Part shown: piece by piece, positions 1 through 5,814 of the stretch
Layout: the number at the start of each line of letters is the position of its first letter
How positions within the stretch are numbered: the first letter of the stretch is position 1
NCBI GenBank assembly: GCA_947564305.1
Contig: CANOBT010000192.1
Location: 1 to 9,652 of the forward strand
DNA from: an uncultured Lachnospiraceae bacterium
GTDB taxonomy: Bacteria > Bacillota_A > Clostridia > Lachnospirales > Lachnospiraceae
DNA length: 9,652 nucleotides
Reading direction: 5' to 3'
Translations under genes and position numbers: made by a program
Notes under the pieces: generated by a model
What the model was told of the DNA's origin: nothing
Database searches by the model: none
Seen by the model: only the letters and a program-made list of their open reading frames with translations

Positions 1-1
1 T

Positions 2-1054
2 CTGAATATTCCTGCAGGCCATTATCTTTTTGTAGGGATGCTTGGCGCTCCGGTTATTGGCGTCGGGCTTCTTATGTCCAGTTTTTTGGGTGTGGAAAAC
101 CATCCTGGACTTGCGTCTGTCTACCTGATTATTTCTAATGTTATCAATCTGATTCTTGATTACATATTATTAAAATTCACTAATATTGGTATTGCGGGCG
201 CCGCCCTGTCTACGGTGGCTGGATTTTTACTTGGAATGGTTGTTTTTATCTTATATATCCGTTCCCCGAAGCGCATGATAACCTTTGTCAGAATCCAATC
301 ATTTGCTCATCTGAAAGAGGCGTTCATATCAGGGGATCCGGTTTTTGTATTTATGATTATGACCACAATAAAATCCTTTGGGCTGAATGAAATTATTATC
401 CGTTTTATTGGAGATGGCGGGATGGCAGTTTATACTGTATGCGACAATGTCCTTATGATTGTGGAAATGATTACGGCCGGAATTATAGGCGTAATACCAA
501 ATATAGCGGGAATTCTTTTTGGGGAAAAGGATTACTTCGGTATCCGTGCGCTGTGCAAAAGGGTTCTTGTATTAAGCGCGGTTGCAACGCTATGTATTTT
601 TGTGCTTGTTATGGCGCTTGCAAAGCCGATTACCGTTATGTTTGGCGTGGATGATTCAGCTCTTTCCTCCATGATGGTGACAGCGCTCAGGATTTTTATT
701 TTGTGCCTGCCGGCATATGTATGGAATAAATTTCTTGTGGGCTATTATGAATCGATTGAAGAATCAAAACAGGCAAGCATTATTACATTCTTTCAACATG
801 GCATTTATGTGCTGCCCACTGCAGCTTTTGGGATTATTCTGGAAGTAAAAATGGGCGGCGGCATAAATGGTCTGGCGCATAGTTTTGTTTGTTCGGAAAT
901 CCTGACAGTTCTTACGGCATATATTTATTGCAAAATCAAGTATAAAGGTACGGATTTTTATCTGCTTCCTAAGGAAACGGGAATATGTTTTGATTTTACC
1001 GTGAAGGCAGATATGGTCGAGACTGCGCTAGTGTCTTGTATCGTTGATATTTGA
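2..1054 (+). pseudogene. MATE-family multidrug/cation antiporter, transporter half of a MATE-ATPase fusion (5' truncated by window, 3' interrupted by MITE)
   Basis: The frame is open from base 2, so the true start lies upstream of the window and only the later part of the transporter is present. The protein is strongly hydrophobic with repeated membrane segments. Near its beginning it has the MATE-like run NVINLILDYILLKF followed by NIGIAGAALSTVAGF, the classic Asn/Asp helix then G-AALAT loop. MATE proteins export drugs or metabolites in exchange for Na+ or H+ across the cytoplasmic membrane. After the last membrane segment comes a soluble tail (FDFTVKADMVETAL) that resembles the first beta strand of an RsbW-type ATPase. 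At codon 1028-1030 the frame enters a MITE and ends at a TGA eight codons later (1052-1054). Without the MITE it would continue into the ATPase half at 1239. The transporter part may still be made, but with a foreign seven-residue end. Family call is confident; substrate is unknown. Confidence 0.85.
1028..1048 (+). repeat. MITE left terminal inverted repeat
   Basis: Including the CTAG target, this 21-bp segment is the exact reverse complement of 1219-1239. Confidence 0.9.
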
Positions 1055-1238
1055 TAAAATCACGCAGGATATTCGTTCATTTGCAAGGCGAATTTTTGAC
1101 GGCGTAGCGGTGGCGGTTATCACAAGGAGGGACCCGCTTGCGGGAGGATACCTTATGATGTACGGCTAGAAAATTCAACGAAGCAGATGCGCGAATAGGC
1201 AAGTGAGTTTGACTAATCATCAACGATACAAGACACTA
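1029..1238. mobile_element. MITE, about 208 bp, TA target duplication, inserted in MATE-ATPase gene
   Basis: Perfect inverted repeats (GTGTCTTGTATCGTTGAT reading inward from both ends) bound a short segment with no transposase. TA (1029-1030 and 1237-1238) flanks it inside CTAG, the target style of IS630/Tc1-mariner transposases; a CTAG duplication fits equally well. Collapsing the two CTAG copies joins codons ACT GCG CTA to GTC CCC AGA and restores the ATPase frame exactly. Inside, 1070-1097 and 1169-1197 form a second, imperfect inverted repeat, so the whole element could fold as a long hairpin. At the centre is a CCCGC-TT-GCGGG hairpin (1133-1144). A Shine-Dalgarno-like GGAGG precedes a four-codon ORF (ATG at 1155, stop at 1167-1169). 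It would need a transposase supplied in trans. Confidence 0.85.
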
Positions 1239-1239
1239 G
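1219..1239 (-). repeat. MITE right terminal inverted repeat
   Basis: Exact reverse complement of 1028-1048; it ends in CTAG, where the interrupted gene resumes. Confidence 0.9.
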
Positions 1240-1566
1240 TCCCCAGAGAGGTAAAAAAGTTCTGTCTCTATTATGGCATAAGCGCTAATAAGGCGAATAT
1301 CGTGGCGGTGGCTGCGGAGGAAACGATTGTAAATTGTATCAAATATGGCGGAAGGCTGTCTCATTGGATTGATGTCAGCCTGGTGATAGAAGAGCAAAAG
1401 ATGCTTCTGCGAATCAGGGACAATGGGGCGCCTTTTAATCCCACTGAGTATGAATTTGACAGTGGGAAATTTGATATAAAATAGTTGCTGTGAATAGTAA
1501 TAATGATTTCTCGGAATTATGAGTGATTATGCCAGCAAAATCCTGGCATTGATCATTGAAAAGTAA
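1236..1566 (+). pseudogene. RsbW/SpoIIAB-like HATPase domain, C-terminal half of the MATE fusion, decayed
   Basis: From codon 1236 the frame reads LVPREVKKFCLYYGI and then an N-box with Glu (1320-1322) and Asn (1332-1334) spaced E-x3-N in AAEETIVNC. The G1 box follows, with Asp at 1419 and Gly at 1425 in RDNGAPFNP. These are ATP/Mg-binding motifs of the GHKL ATPases that act as anti-sigma factors and serine kinases in partner switching. The frame stops at 1482-1484, right where a lid motif of the GI.LV type should follow. In the +1 frame the text continues IVAVNSNNDFSEL, and a further frame reads SKILALIIEK to a TAA at 1564-1566, so the 3' end appears to carry small deletions. An open frame starts with GTG at 1203 inside the MITE, but has no ribosome binding site. 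The G2/lid region needed for nucleotide exchange is not intact, so activity is unlikely. The 3' limit is inferred. Confidence 0.7.
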
Positions 1567-1613
1567 ATATTATCCTAAAAGGAAAGCATGGGAATCATGC
1601 CGTGAGGCAGGAT

Positions 1614-2298
1614 TCAACAAAGGAAAAACAGGCAGGAGTTATTGATAAGCCCTTTCTTAACAGACGGAAGCAGGAATTCCTTGTGCAAAAGGACGAACAG
1701 GGAAGCAAATGGCTGTGCATCGGTGGAAGGAGGAGCTGCTTCAAGTTTTTTCAGGAGCCGTTCCACTGTCAGTTTTTCCACGGAAGCAGCTTTATTTCCT
1801 TTCTTTGAGGTTTTTTTTAACAGAAGATTTTAAAGGATGCTGATGAGGGGAAAAGTTATCATCATCCGAATCTAAGAGACGGTCAAAGAAATCATAAAAA
1901 GTGCCGACACCAGGAGTGTCGCCGACCTCGAAGCCGCTTAAAATAGCAAAAAGAGGATTAATCTTAAGTTGTGCAGCCCATTTCGTAATGGAAGTAACTT
2001 TAAAATCAATAGAAAGCAGGTAGGAGCGGTGCATGCTGGAAGGAGTTCTTGGTTTAGGTCCAAAGACGGAATATTTGTTTTTGAGTTTTTCATCGGTGTA
2101 GGAAAGTTCAAGGTTCCAGAAACGGTCAATGATATCCCAAACAGACCGTGGGACGGAGTCCAGATCAGGATAATCTTTACGGAGATTGTCAACAACAAAG
2201 TTTTGACAGGCGGAATGACCGCCGGAATTAACAGGTAACAAATAAGATCGCCTCCAATCGAAAAATATGCTTTTAATCAAGGGCGCGAAGCGCCGCAT
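1614..2298 (-). pseudogene. DDE transposase remnant (IS4/IS1182-like N-terminal part), frameshifted and truncated
   Basis: On the - strand an ATG at 2298 opens a 168-codon frame (MRRFAPLIKSIFFDWRRSYL, later INPLFAILSGFEVGDTPGVG) ending at 1792. The style matches the N-terminal DNA-binding part of large clostridial transposases. The - strand continues in the +1 frame as GNKAASVEKLTVERLLKKLE and then FASLFVLLHKEFLLPSVKKG, ending at 1614. The frame change maps to a run of eight A (1811-1818); seven A would give one continuous protein. After the GLIN segment the expected catalytic DDE domain is missing, so only about the first 225 residues remain and the element is dead. Its right boundary may lie near 2340, where the sequence changes character; no partner terminal repeat was found on the left. 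The exact IS family is uncertain. Confidence 0.65.
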
Positions 2299-2304
2299 TT
2301 TTCG

Positions 2305-2415
2305 ATGGATTTGTCAAGAGTTTTTGGCAAAAAAGTGGGGGATTTTAATAAAAATGAATCTGAAAGTCTTGATTTTACTGGATTTGACCAGAAGTTTGAT
2401 ATACAGGCAAAATAA
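2305..2415 (+). other. Possible short coding remnant between transposase remnant and STAS gene
   Basis: A 36-codon frame begins MDLSRVFGKKVGDF and ends GFDQKFDIQAK before a TAA at 2413-2415. It has no ribosome binding site and its first third overlaps what may be the terminal region of the insertion sequence. Its end faintly resembles the FDSGKFDIK end of the broken ATPase upstream. It may be a displaced gene tail or chance. The rest of this gap up to 2497 shows nothing I can name. Confidence 0.15.
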
Positions 2416-2511
2416 TTTCATATCAAGACCAATTTAGTCATAGCACAAAGATTTTGAATATTACTGTAGGAAAGTATGAGGTACCATTTTATAAGATAGG
2501 AGGAAAACATT

Positions 2512-2808
2512 ATGATTATCACTAAGACAACGGAGGGGACATCATTGACGCTTGTGCTGGAGGGAAGGCTTGATACGGTGACGGCGCCTCAGCTGGAGTC
2601 GGAGCTGAGAAGTAGTATTGACGGCATAGACAAGCTGTTTTTAGACTTTACATCATTGGAATATATATCATCGGCAGGATTAAGGATACTGCTTTCAACG
2701 CAGAAAATAATGAATAAGCAGGGCGGCATGGTAATAAGAAATGTAAATGAAGATGTGATGGATATATTTGAAATTACGGGATTTGTTGATATTTTGACAG
2801 TTGAGTAA
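2512..2808 (+). CDS. STAS-domain anti-anti-sigma factor-like protein (SpoIIAA/RsbV type)
   Basis: This is a complete 98-aa single-domain protein, the usual size of the family. It begins MIITKTTEGTSLTLVLEGRL, the first beta hairpin of a STAS fold. It then has LFLDFTSLEYISSAGLRIL around residues 42-60, where the strand-loop-helix places the phosphorylatable serine. By alignment with the DS-TGL motif of RsbV, Ser54 is the likely site. In this family the unphosphorylated form binds and titrates an RsbW-like ATPase/kinase, and phosphorylation releases it. AGGAGG at 2498-2503 is eight bases before the ATG, so the start is secure. The next gene downstream is an RsbW-like ATPase in the same direction 96 bp away, the expected partner order. 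The gene looks intact although both ATPase candidates around it are broken, so its present role is unclear. The same fold also occurs in non-sigma regulators. Confidence 0.9.
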   Translation: MIITKTTEGTSLTLVLEGRLDTVTAPQLESELRSSIDGIDKLFLDFTSLEYISSAGLRILLSTQKIMNKQGGMVIRNVNEDVMDIFEITGFVDILTVE

Positions 2809-2904
2809 TGGTTTCTGCTGATATTTTTCGACCGCATCGATTCGCAGCTTGAAGCGGAACAAGTCTTTGTCTTGAATACAAGGCGAGAATGGAGGCGAAT
2901 TGAT

Positions 2905-3311
2905 ATGAAAGAACTTACGATTGACGCTGCAATAGAGAATATTGCTACCGTAACCGCTTTTATAGACGAGCAGCTTGAGCAATGGGACTGTCCGATGAAA
3001 ACAAAGATGCAGGTTCATATAGCGATAGACGAACTATTCGGCAATATCGCATACTATGCCTATAATCCTGAGATTGGCATAGTGACCGTTCGTGTTGAAG
3101 TTACGGACAATCCCCTTGCGGTGGTGATAACATTTATCGACAACGGCATTCCATATGACCCGCTTGCAAAAGATAATCCCGACATCACGCTCTCTGTGGA
3201 GGAACGCATGTCGATGGGTTGGGCATTTATATGGTGAAAAAGACAATGGATGACATTTCATATGAATATAAGGACGGACAAAATATTCTTCGGATAAAAA
3301 AGAAGTTTTAG
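2905..3311 (+). pseudogene. RsbW/SpoIIAB-like serine kinase/ATPase (GHKL fold), broken by one frameshift
   Basis: ATG at 2905 follows GGAGG (2891-2895) by nine bases, which is better than the unsupported TTG at 2872. The product starts MKELTIDAAIENIATVTAFI. Its N-box is HIAIDELFGNIAYYAY (Glu43, Asn47) and its G1 box is TFIDNGIPYDP (Asp79, Gly81). After ERMSMG the frame turns to WAFIW and stops at 3235-3237. Shifting frame at 3219 reads LGIYMVKKTMDD, then ILRIKKKF and TAG at 3309-3311, which is exactly the missing lid motif and C-terminal strand. GGTTGGGC in place of GGTTTGGGC, one lost T, explains it. Repaired, it would be 135 aa, normal for the family. Such proteins bind a sigma factor or other target and phosphorylate the STAS partner encoded just upstream. 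A sequencing error cannot be excluded. Confidence 0.85.
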
Positions 3312-3470
3312 GAATTATCAGTAAATGGTTTTCAAATAAGTTATATTTTTCGATTGCTTCTGCCAAAACAAATTGCTGTTGTAAGGCAGACATAGACTAA
3401 AGTAATAGTGATTATATCAGTATCAGAAATTATAGCAGAGTAATATAAAGTTTTTCTATTTTTACAGTGT

Positions 3471-3500
3471 CTGAAGAATAACATCTTCAGGCGCTTTTTG
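3471..3500 (+). terminator. Rho-independent terminator after the partner-switching genes
   Basis: A perfect 7-bp stem CTGAAGA/TCTTCAG with a six-base loop (ATAACA) is followed by GCGCTTTTT. It lies about 160 bp after the end of the ATPase pseudogene and before the recombinase module. The stem is modest, but the T run follows closely. Confidence 0.7.
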
Positions 3501-3675
3501 AATAATAGGATTAGGATTTCAAAAGTTATGAATTTCCTCAACTGGTTATTTTTCCTAATCTTTGGCTTATCACAACCGTGGCAGAGATTGGTCATGCGGC
3601 GGGGGTGCAGTGCGGGCTTGCAGCATGAATTATAGGTCATAAGACAGGCTGCTATCCTAATAAAATGATGTTAGG

Positions 3676-3692
3676 GGCAAAATAGTTTTGCC
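3676..3692. repeat. Perfect hairpin upstream of the recombinase operon
   Basis: GGCAAAA and TTTTGCC pair perfectly around a TAG loop, 38 bases before the first start codon of the operon. It could be a protein-binding palindrome, part of an attachment site or a leader structure; nothing in the sequence decides between these. Confidence 0.5.
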
Positions 3693-3730
3693 TTGGCATC
3701 CTATGGGAAATGGAAAGGAGTGGCGTTTCA

Positions 3731-3994
3731 GTGACAATGGAACAGTTATCTGAACTACAGAAAATTCCTATCATGGAACTGCAACGGGAAGAACTGTCGG
3801 ACGCAGATGAGGTGGTAATAGATACCTCAAAAAGTCTGAACCAGCGGGTACAGTCTTTTTTCAGTCAGATGAAGAATCCATTTGCACAGAATGTGGGGGA
3901 TTATATATTACAGATTGGATATGCAGAAGGCGCACAGGAGACATTGGATGACCGCATGGTGCAGCTTGTCAGAAAGCAGACTGTCATCATGTAA
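3731..3994 (+). CDS. Small mobile-element accessory protein (DUF6870-like)
   Basis: The product is 87 aa from GTG 3731, which lies ten bases after AAAGGAG (3714-3720). ATG 3710 upstream overlaps that site and is less likely, and ATG 3737 is further away. The protein runs EQLSELQKIPIMELQREEL, then DADEVVIDTSKSLNQRVQSF, then MKNPFAQNVGDYILQIGYA and ends in an acidic/basic helix. The pattern (short N-terminal helix, acidic strand, then KNPF...VG.Y...I.YA) matches, from memory, small uncharacterised proteins encoded beside recombinases in clostridial integrative elements. The DUF6870 assignment is tentative and no function is known. It is the first gene of the recombinase operon, 131 bp before the first recombinase, and may help control excision or simply travel with it. 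There are no membrane segments or signal peptide. Confidence 0.7.
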   Translation: MTMEQLSELQKIPIMELQREELSDADEVVIDTSKSLNQRVQSFFSQMKNPFAQNVGDYILQIGYAEGAQETLDDRMVQLVRKQTVIM

Positions 3995-4035
3995 AAAAGA
4001 GCGTTTACAAAACGTTGGGAGCGTGTCATTCTTTT

Positions 4036-4064
4036 ATCAGGACTAAACCAGTAGAAATCCTGAT
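4036..4064. repeat. Inverted repeat between accessory gene and first recombinase
   Basis: ATCAGGA (4036-4042) and TCCTGAT (4058-4064) form a perfect 7-bp inverted repeat with a 15-base spacer, 60 bp before the recombinase start. No T run follows, so it is not a typical terminator. It may be an mRNA leader structure or an operator. Confidence 0.45.
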
Positions 4065-4125
4065 GAAAAGCCATACCTTGTAGGACGGGTAATGCTGACG
4101 AATCATAAATCAGGAGGAATACAGA

Positions 4126-5787
4126 ATGAAAGCGAAAGAGTTTTATAATGTGGCAGTCTATCTCCGCCTGAGCCGAGATGATGAATCGGATGGCAGCACA
4201 GAGGCGCCCTCCGGGCATACCTCTATGCCATGCGGCGCGAGAATGGAAAGCAACAGCATCCGTTCCCAAAGGGATATGATATGTTCCTATATCCGTAAGC
4301 AGGACGATATGGAAATTTACGACATCTACGTGGATGACGGATGGTCGGGGGCAAATTTTGACAGGCCGTCTTTTAAGCGGATGATGGAAGATATTGAGGC
4401 TGGACACGTTGACTGTGTGATAGTAAAGGACTTATCCAGATTTGGACGGGATTATATTGAAGCCGGGCGGTTGATTCAGAAAACTTTCCCGGCTTTTTCT
4501 GTGCGTTTCATTGCATTGAACGACAACTTTGATTCGCTGACAGCGGATTTTAATGAGACAACGCTGGTGCTGCCGGTAAAGAACTTTGTCAATGATGCGT
4601 ATTGCAGCGATATTTCCCAAAAGGTCAGGAGCCATCAACAGGTCAAGAGGGAAAAAGGGGATTTTATTGGTGCTTTTGCCGTGTATGGCTACCGCAAGAA
4701 TCCGGAGAATATTAACCAACTGCTTGTGGATGAATATGCCGCCAGTATTGTAAAGAAGATATTTGCATGGAAAATCGCAGGCTTAAGCAACCTTGCCATA
4801 GCGGAAAAACTGGACGGGATGGGAATCCTTTCCCCGATGGAATATAAGAAGTCGCAGGGAGAGAAATTCTCCACCGGGTTTGTCACCCATGTAAAAGCGA
4901 AATGGTCGGCGGTGGCTGTCAAGCGAATCCTTACGAATGAACTGTACACGGGAATGATGGTGCAGGGAAAAAACGAAAAGGTCAGCCACAAAGTGAAACG
5001 CTCGGTAGAAAAGCCAAAGGAGGAATGGGTGCGTGTACCAGATACCCATGAGGCGGTGGTATCGGCAGAGGATTTTGAGACAGTCCAGAAACTGCTTGCC
5101 GTAGACACAAGGGCTTCCGCAGGGAAAGCCGGGTGCCATATGTTTACGGGATTTCTCTGCTGTGGGGACTGCGGGGAGCCGATGATACGGCGGGTAAATC
5201 GTTATAAGGGAAGGTCAAAGGTTTATTTTATCTGTCCTACCAGAAATAAGGGACTTGGCTGCACAAGGCACAGCATCCCGGAGGAGGAACTGAAGCATCT
5301 TGTTCTGACAGGCCTTAAGCAGCAGCTCGCACTGTTTTTGGATAAGAGACATGTACTGACCGAGATTGAAACAATGGAAGTGCCCTTTGATGAGGTAGCG
5401 TCTTTTAATAAAGAAATCCGCAAACTTTATCAGGAACAGGAAAAGTATGTCTCCCTGCGCAGCGGGCTGTATGAGGATTTGAAACAGGGAATCATCACGG
5501 AGGAAGATTTTTGGGATTTCCGGCAGATATATGAAACACAGTATCAGGAGGCGGAGGCTGCCATACGGCAGCAGGAGGAGGCAATTAGGGCATTATTTAA
5601 GGCAGGGGTGTCTGCAGGGGCAAATCTGGAAAAGATGAAATCCACTTTGGAGATTACGGAATTAAGCCGGGATATTCTTGTGATATTTGTCAGCCGCATT
5701 CTTGTGTATGAGGATAAGCGGGTATTTTTGGAATTCCAGGCAAAAAATATGTTTGCAGAGGTCCTGATGCTGGCAGATTATTATTGA
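4126..5787 (+). CDS. Large serine recombinase 1
   Basis: This is a complete 553-aa protein with AGGAGG (4112-4117) eight bases before the ATG. The resolvase domain starts with VAVYLRLSRDD, in which Ser16 is the expected nucleophile. The family's helix with conserved arginines is VIVKDLSRFGRDYIEAG (Arg105, Arg108). A recombinase DNA-binding domain follows at about residues 180-320, containing FAVYGYRKNP and SAVAVKRILTNELYTG. The zinc ribbon has Cys346, Cys349, Cys370 and Cys379, and a charged coiled coil lies at about 410-505. These enzymes cut and rejoin attP and attB through a phosphoserine link to integrate or excise mobile elements. Odd feature: some 17-20 extra residues (about 24-40) separate the catalytic motif from the usual ESNSI segment, and their DNA is palindromic. 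The gene is followed 27 bp later by a second recombinase, so they likely form one operon and act together or alternately. Confidence 0.95.
   Translation: MKAKEFYNVAVYLRLSRDDESDGSTEAPSGHTSMPCGARMESNSIRSQRDMICSYIRKQDDMEIYDIYVDDGWSGANFDRPSFKRMMEDIEAGHVDCVIVKDLSRFGRDYIEAGRLIQKTFPAFSVRFIALNDNFDSLTADFNETTLVLPVKNFVNDAYCSDISQKVRSHQQVKREKGDFIGAFAVYGYRKNPENINQLLVDEYAASIVKKIFAWKIAGLSNLAIAEKLDGMGILSPMEYKKSQGEKFSTGFVTHVKAKWSAVAVKRILTNELYTGMMVQGKNEKVSHKVKRSVEKPKEEWVRVPDTHEAVVSAEDFETVQKLLAVDTRASAGKAGCHMFTGFLCCGDCGEPMIRRVNRYKGRSKVYFICPTRNKGLGCTRHSIPEEELKHLVLTGLKQQLALFLDKRHVLTEIETMEVPFDEVASFNKEIRKLYQEQEKYVSLRSGLYEDLKQGIITEEDFWDFRQIYETQYQEAEAAIRQQEEAIRALFKAGVSAGANLEKMKSTLEITELSRDILVIFVSRILVYEDKRVFLEFQAKNMFAEVLMLADYY
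4204..4238. repeat. In-frame palindromic insertion inside recombinase 1
   Basis: GGCATA (4214-4219) and TATGCC (4224-4229) pair around CCTC. Outside them GCGCC (4204-4208) pairs with GGCGC (4234-4238), giving a two-step hairpin. It encodes residues about 27-38 (APSGHTSMPCGA), just those that are extra compared with recombinase 3, where LSKADETMREESNSI runs straight on. This suggests a small palindromic element that inserted without breaking the frame. Confidence 0.55.
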
Positions 5788-5814
5788 GAATAAAGAGAAT
5801 GGAGGTATCGTAAT

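Larger units (their letters stand above)
3312..3730. other. Gene-free spacer holding a terminator, a short coding-like remnant and a hairpin
   Basis: Apart from the terminator at 3471-3500, no complete gene is convincing here. A + strand frame between TAG at 3512 and TGA at 3626-3628 reads PQLVIFPNLWLITTVAEIG and then HAAGVQCGLAA. That reads like the end of a protein, but it has no start, so it may be a displaced remnant. An overlapping 34-codon frame from ATG 3528 lacks a good ribosome binding site. The junction between the older chromosomal locus and the recombinase-bearing element should fall in this spacer, but no attachment site can be recognised. Confidence 0.4.

Noticed and set aside
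2281..2295. GGGCGC-GAA-GCGCC hairpin as a terminator
   Set aside because: The T run after it is short and is part of the start region of the transposase remnant on the opposite strand; it more likely belongs to the insertion sequence leader.
2809..2904. Read-through fusion of STAS and ATPase genes (same frame, no stop between)
   Set aside because: The open frame over about 32 codons after the TAA could be chance; the ATPase has its own well-placed GGAGG and ATG at 2905.
3217..3237. Programmed frameshift in the RsbW-like gene
   Set aside because: No slippery heptamer is present at GGTTGGGC; a simple one-base loss explains the change.
3901..4407. Minus-strand 168-codon frame
   Set aside because: It spans the antisense of two real + strand genes and their spacer; no domain and no ribosome binding site.
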